From: Paraburkholderia youngii
GTDB lineage: Bacteria > Pseudomonadota > Gammaproteobacteria > Burkholderiales > Burkholderiaceae
Length of the DNA: 64,000 bases
Reading direction: 5' to 3'
NCBI RefSeq assembly: GCF_013366925.1
Contig: NZ_JAALDK010000001.1
Coordinates: 3,651,165-3,715,164 of the forward strand
Within the stretch, counting starts at the first letter, position 1; each line of letters starts with the position of its first letter. Under the pieces are notes generated by a model. The model saw nothing but the letters and a program-made list of their open reading frames with translations. It ran no database searches and was not told where the DNA came from. Positions 17,513 to 27,600 of the stretch are shown in pieces. Made by a program: the position numbers and the translations under genes.

Positions 17513-19174
17513 TCAATACCCGAGCGCGGCACCGTCGCCGCGCGGATCGGCGCCGCCTTCGTAAAAGCCCTGTTCGCGGTCGACACCGATCGCGTGCGCA
17601 TGTCCCATGTTGTCGTTCCAGTCGGTGACCATCTGCACCGGCTGGCCGCGGCGCTTCAATTCGCGCACGACCTCGTCGGAGATGCGCCCCTCGAGCGACA
17701 TGTTGCGCGACTTGGTACCCCACGTGCGGCCCATCAGCCAGCGCGGCGCCTCGATCGCCTGCTGCACGTCGTAGCCGAAGTCGACGATGCGGGTGACGAG
17801 CGCGGCCTGGGTTTGCGGCTGACCTTCGCCGCCCATCGAGCCGAACGCGAGGCAAGGCTTGCCGTCGCGGGTCATCAGTGCCGGAATCAGCGTGTGGAAA
17901 GTGCGCTTGCCCGGTTGAAGGCAGTTCGGGTGGTGTTCGTCGAGCGAGAAAAACGCGCCGCGGTTCTGCATGATGATGCCGGTGTCCCCGCCGAGCACGC
18001 CGCTGCCGAAGTCGTGATAGATGGACTGGATCAGCGACACCACCATGCCGTCCTTGTCGGCCGCGCAGAAGTAGCAGGTGTCGCCGTCCGGCGCGCGGCG
18101 GTCGTGCGGGTACTGATAGGCGATGCCGGGCGGGACCGTCGAGACGTCGAGCGCGCGTTCGGGGTCGAGCAGCTTGCGGCGTTCGTCGCAGTAGGCCTTC
18201 GTGATCAACTGGTCGACCGGAATCGTGACGAAGCGCGGGTCCGTCAACCACTCTTCGCGATCCGCGAACGCGATCTTCACCGCCTCGGCCAGGTGGTGAT
18301 AGTAGTCCGCGGTGCCTTCGCCCCACGCGGTCACGTCGTAGCCTTCGATCAGGTTCAGGATCTGCAAGGGCGTAAAGCCCTGCGTGTTCGGCGGTAGCTC
18401 GTAGACCGTATGACCGCGATACGTCGTGCTGATCGGCGTGACCCATTCCGCACGGTACGCGGCGAAGTCGACCGGTTGCAGCGGCGAGCCGGCGGCGCCG
18501 ACGCCGTCGCAGATACGCGCCGCGAGATCGCCTTCGTAGAAGCCGGCGCGCGGGCCCTGATCGGCGAGTTGCTGCAACGATTGCGATAGCGCGGATTGCA
18601 CGAGCTTCTCGCCGTCGGCGGGCACGCGACCGCCCGGCATGAAGATCGCGGCCGTTTGCGGGTAGCGCGTGAGGATCGGCACGTCCTGCACGGTCCAGTC
18701 CGCGAGCGAGCGGGAGACCGGCACGCCGTCGCGCGCATAGCCGATTGCCGCCGCAAACAGTTCCGCCCAGTTCAGGCGCCCGAAGCGCTCGTGAGCGAGA
18801 CGCCAGCCGTCGATCGCGCCCGGCACGGTCAGCACCGCCTGCGGGCCGCGCGCCGCGATTTCGTTGTCGATGGCGATGCCGCGATAGTGCGCTAGCGTCG
18901 CGCCTTGCGCCGCCGGTCCGCTCGCATTGATCGCGTGAATCTGTTCGCTGTTGCCGTCGGCGATCAGCCAGAAGCCGTCGCCGCCGAGCCCGGCCATGTG
19001 CGGATAGGCGACGCACAGCACCGCGTTCGCGGCAATCGCGGCATCGACCGCAGTTCCACCGCGTTGCAGCATCTCGACACCGGCCTGACTGGCCAGATAG
19101 TGCGGTGTGGCGACCATGCCATGCGGTGCGCGCGTGGGTGGGCGACCGGTACGAGGCCCATTAGGATGACTCAT
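17513..19174 (-). CDS. gamma-glutamyltransferase family protein
   Basis: A 553-residue N-terminal nucleophile hydrolase of the gamma-glutamyltransferase family, made as a proenzyme that cuts itself before the nucleophile threonine, here in 'GDTCYFCAADKDG'. 'GGTAVDAAIAANAVLCVAYP', 'GLGGDGFWLI' and the downstream 'FGSMGGEGQPQTQ' are family signatures. I see no secretion signal at the N-terminus (MSHPNGPRTGRP), so it may be cytoplasmic and act on gamma-glutamyl or related amide substrates; some relatives are acylases. AGGGGAG precedes ATG 19174. Its position between a lactate-permease homologue and an SLC13 permease suggests use of an imported compound. Confidence 0.86.
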   Translation of the reverse strand: MSHPNGPRTGRPPTRAPHGMVATPHYLASQAGVEMLQRGGTAVDAAIAANAVLCVAYPHMAGLGGDGFWLIADGNSEQIHAINASGPAAQGATLAHYRGIAIDNEIAARGPQAVLTVPGAIDGWRLAHERFGRLNWAELFAAAIGYARDGVPVSRSLADWTVQDVPILTRYPQTAAIFMPGGRVPADGEKLVQSALSQSLQQLADQGPRAGFYEGDLAARICDGVGAAGSPLQPVDFAAYRAEWVTPISTTYRGHTVYELPPNTQGFTPLQILNLIEGYDVTAWGEGTADYYHHLAEAVKIAFADREEWLTDPRFVTIPVDQLITKAYCDERRKLLDPERALDVSTVPPGIAYQYPHDRRAPDGDTCYFCAADKDGMVVSLIQSIYHDFGSGVLGGDTGIIMQNRGAFFSLDEHHPNCLQPGKRTFHTLIPALMTRDGKPCLAFGSMGGEGQPQTQAALVTRIVDFGYDVQQAIEAPRWLMGRTWGTKSRNMSLEGRISDEVVRELKRRGQPVQMVTDWNDNMGHAHAIGVDREQGFYEGGADPRGDGAALGY

Positions 19175-19286
19175 GGTGAAAAGCTCCCCTGAGGATGAGC
19201 CGCCGCAATGGCCCAGGCGCCTGATGCTTGCCGGGAGTGTGCGACGGCAAAGCAACTGCGGCGAAGGAACGCGCGCGCCGCTTCGA

Positions 19287-19505
19287 TCAGGAAGCCCGAT
19301 CGTCGAACTCGACGCCCGCGTCTCTGACTTTGTCGTTGGAGTGATCCATGAACCGCGTGATGATCGGCAATGCTCCACCGGCGATCACGCAGAGCAGCCC
19401 CAGCCCCAACAGCAGCATGTTGCCGGTGACCGAACCCCTGCTGGTGAGCGGAAAGCCCGCGAACATCAGGAGCAGCGCCAGGGTTTCCGCAACGAGCTTG
19501 TCCAT
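19287..19505 (-). CDS. small membrane protein, 72 residues
   Basis: The protein has two hydrophobic spans (residues about 5-20 and 28-50) and a polar C-terminal tail with 'HSNDKVRDAG'. Its start lies ten bases after the stop of the lactate-permease homologue, with a GAGG overlapping that stop, so the two are translationally adjacent. It may be an accessory subunit of that transporter. I recognise no named family. Confidence 0.65.
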   Translation of the reverse strand: MDKLVAETLALLLMFAGFPLTSRGSVTGNMLLLGLGLLCVIAGGALPIITRFMDHSNDKVRDAGVEFDDRAS

Positions 19506-19515
19506 ACGGGTTACC

Positions 19516-21150
19516 TCACGCGAATATCACGAGAAGGATCGTGCCGATGCCGGTCAGGATGGCGACGATGACCGTCCACGGAAGGGCCAGCTTCATCACC
19601 GCGCCCTCCTGGCCCTTGATGCCGGAGATGCTGGTGCCCAGCACGATGTTCGCCGGGCCGATCGCGTTGCCATACGCACTGCCGGCGGCCTGCGCGGCGA
19701 TGATCGCTTCGGTCGGCAGCGAATGAAGTTGCGCGACGTCGCTCTGCAAGCCGCCGAACAGCACGTTCGACGCGGTGCTGCTCGACGTCATGAAGGCGCC
19801 CAACGCGCCGATCACGCTCGCGATGCCCGCATAGACGAGCGGCGGCGACACATCGGCGATACCGTGCGCGAGCACCTGGGTCTGGCCGCTATGGTCGAGC
19901 ACCCGGCTCGTAACGAGGAAAGCGATGACCGGCAGCGATGCGGGCACGCCGTCGACGATCAGCGAGCGCCCCAGATTCTCGCCGCCATGCCGCGATTGCC
20001 ACGCGCCGTAGAAGCCGTTCACGCGGTACACGATCCACACGACGATCGCGGAGATCAGCAGCATCGTCCCCGGGTGGGTGAACGGCGAGAACGGCGCGTA
20101 ACGCTCGACGGCCGCGTTTCGCACGCCAAAGCCCGTGGTCACTTCGGGAAACGGCAGGCCGATGCGGAATTGCCGCATCGCATCGTTCAATGGGCCAATC
20201 AGCAGAATGCCCAAGGTAACGACCGTCAGCACGACATAGGGCAGGAATGCCATGCCGAGACTCATCACCGGCTCTTCGGTTTCGGTCTGCATGCCGACGG
20301 CGGCCGGGTCCATCGCGGGGCGATCCGGGACTTCGGCGGCGGGAACCGGCTCCCTGAACCGACGCCAGCGCGAAAGCGGATACAGGGCGACCATCGCAAC
20401 GGTTGCGGCGAGGAACGTCGACAGTTCAGGGCTCAGGAACGCGAAGATCAACTGGCCGAAGCCGAGGATCGTGCCGAGGATCAGGACCAGCGGCCATCCG
20501 TGACGCACCGCTGCCCAGCGCCCGTATAGCCACACAATCAGCAGGCCGCCGAAGTACGTCGGAATGAGCAGCAGCAGGCACGATTCGAAAGCGGCGCGTC
20601 CCACGTCCTGGATGTCGGCCACCTGCAACGTTGCGAGCCAGCCGACACCGAGTGTGCCGAAGAAGCGTGCCCATGCGTGCGCGATGATCGAGATGGTGGC
20701 GGCATGGACCGGTCTCACACCGATCGCGAGCAAAAGGGGGGCGACGACAGCAATCGGCGCGCCGAAACCCGCAATGCCTTGAAGAAAAGATGAAAACACC
20801 CAGCCGAGCCCGAGAATGACGAATAAGTCATTTCGGCTGAAACGGGAAATGCCGTGTCGAAGTGCGTCGTAGCCACCGGCCTGTTTGGTGATCTGATAAA
20901 GCAGAAGCGCCGGCCACATTACATAGAGAATGAATATGGCGTCCCATACGCCTTTGCCACTCGCGACAGCCAAAGTCGTGATCGGAGTGCGGAATGCGAG
21001 TACGGCAATCAGGCCGGCGACGAACATTGCGCCAGGGCCCGCCTCGGGCGCCCGCCAACGCAGTGGCACGAGAAAGACAAGCAAGGCAATGATGGAAAGT
21101 GTTGCCAGAATCCAGTGAATTAGATCGACTGGAAGGGTTATGTCATTCAT
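19516..21150 (-). CDS. L-lactate permease family transporter
   Basis: A 544-residue integral membrane protein of the LctP/LldP family, which imports lactate or glycolate with protons. It has about twelve or more helices; typical stretches are 'FSSFLQGIAGFGAPIAVVAP', 'ISIIAHAWARFFGTLGVGW' and 'MTSSSTASNVLFGGLQ'. ATG 21150 is supported by GAGGGAGAG just upstream. It heads a series with the 72-residue membrane protein, the gamma-glutamyltransferase and the SLC13 permease. No lactate dehydrogenase gene is nearby, so the substrate may be a different hydroxy acid. Confidence 0.87.
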   Translation of the reverse strand: MNDITLPVDLIHWILATLSIIALLVFLVPLRWRAPEAGPGAMFVAGLIAVLAFRTPITTLAVASGKGVWDAIFILYVMWPALLLYQITKQAGGYDALRHGISRFSRNDLFVILGLGWVFSSFLQGIAGFGAPIAVVAPLLLAIGVRPVHAATISIIAHAWARFFGTLGVGWLATLQVADIQDVGRAAFESCLLLLIPTYFGGLLIVWLYGRWAAVRHGWPLVLILGTILGFGQLIFAFLSPELSTFLAATVAMVALYPLSRWRRFREPVPAAEVPDRPAMDPAAVGMQTETEEPVMSLGMAFLPYVVLTVVTLGILLIGPLNDAMRQFRIGLPFPEVTTGFGVRNAAVERYAPFSPFTHPGTMLLISAIVVWIVYRVNGFYGAWQSRHGGENLGRSLIVDGVPASLPVIAFLVTSRVLDHSGQTQVLAHGIADVSPPLVYAGIASVIGALGAFMTSSSTASNVLFGGLQSDVAQLHSLPTEAIIAAQAAGSAYGNAIGPANIVLGTSISGIKGQEGAVMKLALPWTVIVAILTGIGTILLVIFA

Positions 21151-21456
21151 CGCTCTCCCTCTCGCAGTTGATACGCCTCGAATGCTGTGAGGGGGCACTT
21201 TTCTGTATGGCCCGAGCTAATAATAGTTCGTTTTCTTAATGCCGCAAGCTAGGAGCGGAAACAGGGATTTTATTGCGCTGCGGAAATTGATGTTTTAGCG
21301 CGGCGGGTTTTCGTCTGCAAAGGCGATGTGCGAATTTGAATAAACGATAATTAACGTTTTTAAATCGGCGTGGCGAACGCCTTTTGAAAAAATTGGCGCG
21401 CGATCGAATCAGCGCGCACAAATCGATGACGGGAATGGATGCGGGCACCGGGACAC
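21151..21456. other. 306-base gap between the lactate-permease homologue and the 116-residue membrane protein gene
   Basis: More AT-rich than its surroundings. It should hold the promoter of the minus-strand permease series near 21160-21240 and it contains a terminator-like hairpin at 21387-21417. No gene is supported. Confidence 0.5.
21387..21417 (-). terminator. rho-independent terminator candidate
   Basis: Read on the minus strand, GCGCGC and its partner GCGCGC form a six-base GC stem around a ten-base loop, then two bases later comes a run of six T. It lies 40 bases after the stop of the 116-residue membrane protein gene. Confidence 0.55.
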
Positions 21457-21807
21457 TCACTCGTCCGCGAAAAAATGACCGATGAAGAAACAGCCAGCCG
21501 CAAGCGCAGCGCCCAGTACCGCGACCGTATAGGCAAGCCTGGAGCCATGCCACAAGCTATCGAACCATTGATGCAACTGCGCCATCAGCACCGCCGCATT
21601 GCCGCCGATTTGCTGTAGCTCGATCTGATAGCGCGGATCGACCATGCTGTACATCGCGACCGCGTTATCCGGCGGCGGCACGCTGACGTAAATGAGCAGC
21701 GCGGCGATCAGACTGACGACGAGGATCGCCGCGCCGGTGAAATAGAGCCGCTTCTGCAGCGGCGAGCGATGAGTGGAGGAAGGTGCGTCGTGATCGTTGC
21801 CGTTCAT
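21457..21807 (-). CDS. hypothetical membrane protein, 116 residues
   Basis: Two hydrophobic segments are visible: residues about 22-42 ('LYFTGAAILVVSLIAALLIY') and about 90-112 ('AYTVAVLGAALAAGCFFIG'). The region between is likely periplasmic and holds 'YSMVDPRYQIELQQIGGN'. The N-terminus is polar and histidine-rich. No family is recognised. It lies 98 bases downstream of the LysE exporter gene on the same strand and is followed by a terminator-like hairpin. Confidence 0.65.
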   Translation of the reverse strand: MNGNDHDAPSSTHRSPLQKRLYFTGAAILVVSLIAALLIYVSVPPPDNAVAMYSMVDPRYQIELQQIGGNAAVLMAQLHQWFDSLWHGSRLAYTVAVLGAALAAGCFFIGHFFADE

Positions 21808-21905
21808 CGTTTCGTGGGTGGGCGCCTTGGCAGCCGTCAATGATGGAGCCGAACCGCCAGTATCGCAGAGCGCAGCCTGGGGCCAGGCGGACGCGCTCAA
21901 CCCAT

Positions 21906-22544
21906 CTAGTTCTTCGACGTCAGCAGCTTGATCCCGGCAATCCCGAACATCACCGCGAGCGAGCCGTCGAGCCAGCGCCGGATCGCCGTATAGACGCGCC
22001 GCGCGGACGCCGTCGAAAACAGCATCGCGTAGCTGCTGAACACCGTCGCGCCGATCACCATGCAGCCAAGCACGACCGGCATCACGTGCGCGGCGCCGTG
22101 TACCGGCGACATCGCGAGCGACACGATCGACAGCCACACGAGCACCGCCTTGGGATTGGTCAGATGCAGCAAAAGGCCGCGCAGATAGAGCCGCCCGAGC
22201 GGTTCGTCGACGCGCGCCGCGCTCGCGGCCGGCTTGCCGGCGCTCAACGCCGAGCGCGCGGACTTGAAGCCGAGCCACAGCAGATACAGCCCGCCCGCGA
22301 TCCGGATCGCCACGAGGCATTCCGAGTAGGTGGCGAGCACCGCCGACAGCCCGAGCGACGCGAGCAGCGCCCATGAGAACGAGCCCGATACCACCCCGAG
22401 CGCGAACGCCAATGCCGCGCGCCGGCCCGCGCTCATCGCGAGCGACATGATCGCGAGATTGCTCGGCCCAGGGCTCGCGGTGCCGACGAAATAGGCGCTG
22501 TAGGCGATCAGGACATCGGCGGTGAGCACAGGGCTGGCGATCAT
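21906..22544 (-). CDS. LysE family translocator
   Basis: A 212-residue inner-membrane exporter of the LysE/RhtB family, which exports amino acids or homoserine lactones. The N-terminal 'FVGTASPGPSNLAIMSLAMS' carries the family's conserved PGP, and 'GLYLLWLGFKSARSA' and 'LLLHLTNPKAVLVWLS' are typical. Six helices are predicted. The LysR gene upstream on the same strand (187 bases away) could control it, as often seen for LysE systems, though the usual arrangement is divergent. Confidence 0.87.
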   Translation of the reverse strand: MIASPVLTADVLIAYSAYFVGTASPGPSNLAIMSLAMSAGRRAALAFALGVVSGSFSWALLASLGLSAVLATYSECLVAIRIAGGLYLLWLGFKSARSALSAGKPAASAARVDEPLGRLYLRGLLLHLTNPKAVLVWLSIVSLAMSPVHGAAHVMPVVLGCMVIGATVFSSYAMLFSTASARRVYTAIRRWLDGSLAVMFGIAGIKLLTSKN

Positions 22545-22731
22545 GGCGGGTAGATGTAAGGGCGGGGTGCGTGTTCGGCAATGCCATGCAACGCACCACA
22601 CGGCCGGTTGAATGAAGCAACGATTCTGCGCGCCGTCGCGCGCCGCTCACAGATACAGTTGCGCGTACGTATGGCAGCACACTCGATTCGAAGCCGAATC
22701 GAACGTGCGTTGAACGCGGTGCGCCAAGCGC

Positions 22732-23607
22732 TCAACCGTGCGCCGCGCTCGCAATACACTCCGCCAACGCATCGGCGACAGCCGGCCGACTGTGCCGCGG
22801 CCGCAGCACGAGTCCGATCTCACGCTCGAAAGTCGCATCGCCGAGTTCGAGTGCGACGACGCCCGCCGGCCATTTGCCGAGCCCGGCCGTATTCGGAATC
22901 AGCGCGACACCCATGCCGCGCGCGACCAGTTGCACGATCGCCTGCAACTCGTCGAGCTCGACCGCATCGCGCACCCCAAGGCGCGCGCGCCGCAGAAAAC
23001 GATCGACTAGCCGCCCGCCGAACGACGCGCGGTCGTAGCGGATGAACGGCTCGCTGCGCAGCAGTTCACGCCACGAGCGGCCGCCGCGCACGAGCTTTTT
23101 CGGCGCGAGCAGCACGAACGGTTCGGCGACGAGCGTGCGCCATTCGAGCTCCGACGGCAGCGCGAACGGCGGCTTGATGATGACGGCCAGATCGAGCTCG
23201 CCCGAATCGACCTGGCCGAGCAGCCCCAGCGACACGCCCGGCACCACGCGAATCCGCCAGCCGGGACGGTCGACGCGAAAGCGCGCGAGCGCGTCGGCCA
23301 GCAGCGCCACCTGCGCGGACGCGATCGCGCCGACCCGCAGCATGCCGCTTTCGGCGGCGCCGCCGCTGCGCTCGGAGAGCCGCGCGTAGAGCGTCATCAT
23401 TTCCTCGGCGAGCGCGAGCGTTTCGCGGCCCGCCTCGTTGAGCGTCGCCGAGCGGCCGGTGCGGTCGAACAGCGGGAAGCCGAGTTCCTGCTCGAGCCGC
23501 TGCATCTGCGCGCTGACCGCCGATTGCGTGAGCCCGATGCGCGCGCCCGCGCCGGAAAACGTGCCGTACTGGCTGACGGCGATGAAGGTTTTCAACTCGC
23601 TGAGCAT
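22732..23607 (-). CDS. LysR family transcriptional regulator
   Basis: A 291-residue regulator. Residues 1-60 form the winged helix-turn-helix ('FSGAGARIGLTQSAVSAQMQ', 'LFDRTGR'), followed by a two-lobed effector-binding domain ('RVGAIASAQVALLADALARF', 'RWRTL'-like lobe hinge around residue 160). It should bind DNA as a tetramer and respond to a small ligand. Two ATCGAT boxes occur at 23609-23622 directly before its start, a position suited to autoregulation. Candidate targets are the LysE exporter downstream and the VOC gene transcribed divergently 160 bases away. Confidence 0.88.
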   Translation of the reverse strand: MLSELKTFIAVSQYGTFSGAGARIGLTQSAVSAQMQRLEQELGFPLFDRTGRSATLNEAGRETLALAEEMMTLYARLSERSGGAAESGMLRVGAIASAQVALLADALARFRVDRPGWRIRVVPGVSLGLLGQVDSGELDLAVIIKPPFALPSELEWRTLVAEPFVLLAPKKLVRGGRSWRELLRSEPFIRYDRASFGGRLVDRFLRRARLGVRDAVELDELQAIVQLVARGMGVALIPNTAGLGKWPAGVVALELGDATFEREIGLVLRPRHSRPAVADALAECIASAAHG

Positions 23608-23767
23608 GATCGATCAATCGATTTTGGTGATGGTCAGGTCAAATATATATCGTTTCTCAACATTTTTATTCATGGTTAGACTTTGCCTCATCTGAGCCGA
23701 TTCGCTGCCGTGCGAGTCGTGCCAGTCGTAACCCAATCCTCACACCCACCCAGCGAGTCTTCCTATC

Positions 23768-24202
23768 ATGAGCGTTGCCGAAACCGCTTTGCCGCCGTTC
23801 CATCTGGCGTTTCCTGTTCATAGCCTCGCCGCCGCGCGCGAGTTTTACGGCGAATTGCTCGGCTGCCCGGAGGGGCGCAGCTCGGACGCGTGGGTCGATT
23901 TCAATTTCTACGGTCATCAGATCGTCGCGCATCTGGCGCCCGACGAAGTCGGTCACCGTCATACCAGTGCCGTGGATGGCGACGCGGTGCCGGTGCGCCA
24001 CTTCGGCGCGGTGCTGTCGATGGAGCAATGGCAGGCCGCCGCGGATAAACTGCAGAAGGCCGGCGTCGAATTCATCATCGAACCGCATGTGCGCTTCAAG
24101 GGCGAGGTGGGCGAGCAGGCGACGATGTTCTTCCTCGATCCGTCGGGCAATGCGCTCGAGTTCAAGGCGTTCGCCGATATGTCGTCACTGTTCGCCAAAT
24201 AA
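23768..24202 (+). CDS. VOC family protein (glyoxalase/dioxygenase fold)
   Basis: A 144-residue protein of the vicinal oxygen chelate superfamily. It starts with the typical strand-helix '[20 protein letters not shown]' containing a possible metal histidine, has '[11 protein letters not shown]' and ends with '[16 protein letters not shown]', where the glutamate is the usual third metal ligand. Reaction unknown; relatives include glyoxalases, dioxygenases and antibiotic-binding proteins. A strong hairpin terminator follows 45 bases after the stop, so it is monocistronic. Confidence 0.83.
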   Translation: MSVAETALPPFHLAFPVHSLAAAREFYGELLGCPEGRSSDAWVDFNFYGHQIVAHLAPDEVGHRHTSAVDGDAVPVRHFGAVLSMEQWQAAADKLQKAGVEFIIEPHVRFKGEVGEQATMFFLDPSGNALEFKAFADMSSLFAK

Positions 24203-24246
24203 GCGTCGCTGGCGTTGACGCCGGCACACGGATAGCTGCAAATGAG

Positions 24247-24282
24247 AAGGCCGGTCGACCATTCAGGTTTGACCGGCCTTTT
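24247..24282 (+). terminator. rho-independent terminator of the VOC gene
   Basis: AAGGCCGGTC (24247-24256) pairs perfectly with GACCGGCCTT (24271-24280) around a 14-base loop, and the stem runs into TTTT. Confidence 0.8.
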
Positions 24283-24385
24283 CCGTTGAAGGGGAATGAC
24301 CGCGCGAAGCAAAATCGACTCGTGTTGCGAATAAAACTGAAAGCATGTTTCACAATATTTCGAACGACGGCCCTGCTGTGAATCA

Positions 24386-24433
24386 GCAAACGTTCCATTA
24401 ACTGCGCGTAAATTTATTCAACAAACGTTTGCC
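24386..24433. promoter_or_regulatory. pair of AACGTT-centred elements upstream of the efflux operon
   Basis: GCAAACGTTCC (24386-24396) and CAAACGTTTGCC (24422-24433) lie 36 bases apart. The second is nearly palindromic. The same element occurs four times upstream of bcsD. Binding protein unknown; the form resembles LacI/PurR-type operators. Confidence 0.35.
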
Positions 24434-24614
24434 TGGCGCCTAACTAGCTGCAAATCCGGCAATTGCTTTTCGCCTTCAAAAATGGCGCATTTGCTTTCAA
24501 CAAGCTTCCTGACAATTTCGCCATTCTCGCGCCATGCAGGCGTTGGTGCTACCGATCTAGCATAAGCGGAGATTCAATCCCTCCCTCCACCCGCATTTTC
24601 TCTGGCCCGTTTCA

Positions 24615-27600
24615 ATGTGGATCGTCAACGTAGCGCTTAAGCGGCCATACACGTTCATCGTGATGGCGATTCTGATCGTGCTGGCGACGCCCTTCGTGCT
24701 GTTCACCACGCCCGTCGACGTGCTGCCGGAAATCAACATTCCGGTCGTCAGCATCATCTGGACGTACACCGGGCTGTCGGCCGAGGACATGGCCACCCGC
24801 ATCACGTCGGTCAACGAGCGGAGTCTGACCACGACGGTCAACGACATCGAACATATCGAATCGCAGTCGCTGCCCGGCATCGCGATCCTGAAGGTGTTTC
24901 TGCAGCCGAACGCGAACATCCAGACGGCCATCGCGCAGACGGTCGCCGTCGAGCAGGCGCAGTTGAAGCAGATGCCGCCGGGCGCCACCGCGCCGCTCGT
25001 CATCAGCTACTCGGCTTCCAGTATTCCGGTGATCCAACTCGGTCTGTCGAGTCCGAAGCTCTCGGAGCAGGACCTGAACGACACCGCGCTGAACTTCCTG
25101 CGTCCGCAACTCGTGACGATTCCGGGCGCGGCCGTGCCGTACCCGTATGGCGGCAAATCGCGGCTGATCTCGGTCGACCTCGATACGCGCGCGATGCTGG
25201 CCAAGGGCCTGACGCCGGCCGATGTGGTCAACGCGTTCAACGCGCAAAACCTGATTCTGCCCACCGGCACGGCCAAGATCGGGCCGAAGGAATACACGAT
25301 CGACATGAACGGTTCGCCGCCGACGCTGGAAGGCCTCAACGATATTCCGGTGCGTACCGTCAACGGCGCGACGACCTATCTGCGTGAAGTCGCGCATGTG
25401 CGCGACGGCTACTCGCCGCAGACCAACATCGTGCGGCAGAACGGCCATCGCGGCGTGCTGATGTCGGTGCTGAAGAACGGCAACGCGTCGACGCTGTCGA
25501 TCGTCGATACGTTGAAAGGCCTGTTGCCGGCCGCGCGCGCCGCGCTGCCGCCGGATCTGCAGATCACCGCGCTGTTCGACCAGTCGGTGTTCGTGAAGGC
25601 GGCGGTGCAGGGCGTGGTGCGCGAGGCGCTGGTCGCGGCCGCGCTGACCGCCGCGATGATCCTGCTGTTCCTCGGCAACTGGCGCAGCACCTGCATCATC
25701 GCGATCTCGATTCCGCTGTCCATCCTGTCGTCGCTGATCGTGCTGCACGCGCTCGGGCAGACCATCAACATCATGACGCTGGGCGGCCTCGCGCTCGCGG
25801 TCGGTATCCTGGTGGACGACGCGACCGTGACGATCGAGAACATCGAGCGGCACCTGCACATGGGCACCAATCTGCACGACGCGATTCTCGACGGCGCCGG
25901 CGAAATCGCGGTGCCGGCGCTGGTGTCGACGCTGTGTATCTGTATCGTGTTCGTGCCGATGTTCTTCCTGACCGGCGTCGCGCGCTATCTGTTCGTGCCG
26001 CTCGCGGAAGCGGTGGTGTTCGCGATGCTCGCGTCGTACATCCTGTCGCGTACGCTGGTGCCGACGCTCGCGATGCTGCTGATGGGCCACGCGCACAAGC
26101 CGAAGGCGGGCGCGAAGCCGGGTCTGTTCACGCGTCTGTATCACCGCTTCGACGCCGGCTTCGAGCGCATGCGCGCGGCCTACATCATGATCCTGAGCAG
26201 CCTGCTCGTGCGCCGCAAGATGTTCGGCACGCTGTTCCTCGGTTTCTGCGTGCTGTCGATGGGTCTGTTTTTTGCGCTCGGCGAAGACTTCTTCCCGAGC
26301 GTCGACGCGGGCGACATCCGTCTGCACATGCGCGCGCCGACCGGCACGCGGATCGAGGAAACCGCGCGGCTGGCCGACGAGGTCGAGAAGGTGATCCGCG
26401 AAGTCGTGCCGCCCAAAGAGTTGGGCACGATTCTCGACAACCTCGGCCTGCCGTATAGCGGCATCAACCTGTCGTACAGCAATGCGGGCACGATGGGCAC
26501 GCTCGACGGCGAGATCCAGATCGCGTTGAACGAAGGCCACGAGCCGTCGCAGATCTACATGGACAAGCTGCGCACGATCCTGCCGCAGCGTTTCCCGGGC
26601 GTCGAGTTCTTCTTTCAGCCCGCCGATATCGTCACGCAGATCCTGAACTTCGGCCTGCCCGCCGCGGTGGACGTGCAGATTGCCGGCGCGAATCAGCAGG
26701 GCAACCTCGATGTCGCGCGCAAGCTGTTGAAGCAGGTGCGCCTGATTCCCGGCACCGTCGACACGCATATCCAGCAAAAGCTCGACGAACCGGTACTCGG
26801 TCTGAACATGGACCGTACCCGCCTGCAACAACTGAACCTGACCGCGAACGACGTCGCGCAGAACGTGCTCGTTTCGCTATCGGGCAGCTCGCAGACGTCG
26901 CCGGGCTTCTGGGTCAACAACAGGAACGGCGTCGAATACAGGGTCCAGGTGCAAACGCCGCAGTACCAGGTGTCGTCGATCGACGAGCTGCTGCGCACCC
27001 CGGTGTCGGCCACGATGAACGGGCCGACGCAACTGCTCGGCAACCTCGTGCAGGTGTCGCCGAAGAGCCAGTTCGCGGAAGTCACGCATTACAACATCCG
27101 GCCGGTGATCGATCTTTTTGTGAGCGTTGAAAAGCGCGATCTGGGCAGCGTGGCGAATCAGGTCGACAGGATCGTCAACGAGGTGCGCGGTACGCTGCCG
27201 CGCGGCAGCACGATCACCGTGCGCGGCCAGGTACAGACCATGCGCAGTTCGTTCTTTGGGCTCGGCATCGGCGTCGCGATGGCGATCGTGCTCGTGTATC
27301 TGCTGATCGTCGTGAACTTCCAGTCGTGGGTCGATCCGCTGATCATCGTCAGCGCGTTGCCGGCGGCGCTCGCGGGCATCATGTGGATGCTGTTCCTGAC
27401 CGGCACCCACTTGAGCGTGCCGGCGCTGACCGGCGCGATCATGACGATGGGCGTCGCGACCGCGAACAGTATTCTGATGGTCGCGTTCGCGCGCCAGCGG
27501 CTCTCGGCCGGCGCGCCGCCGCTCGCGGCCGCGCTCGAAGCCGGCGCGAGCCGGATCCGTCCGGTGTTGATGACCGCGTTCGCGATGATCATCGGCATGA

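Larger units (their letters stand above)
24203..24614. other. 412-base gap between the VOC gene and the RND efflux operon
   Basis: It contains the VOC terminator at 24247-24282 and two AACGTT-centred sequences at 24386-24396 and 24422-24433. Base composition is more AT-rich after 24290, as expected for the promoter region of the efflux operon. No gene is supported. Confidence 0.6.

Noticed and set aside
24612..26831. A 739-codon open frame on the minus strand opposite the RND permease gene
   Set aside because: Composition is Arg/His/Asp/Gln-rich without recognisable motifs; the plus-strand frame has the complete pump.
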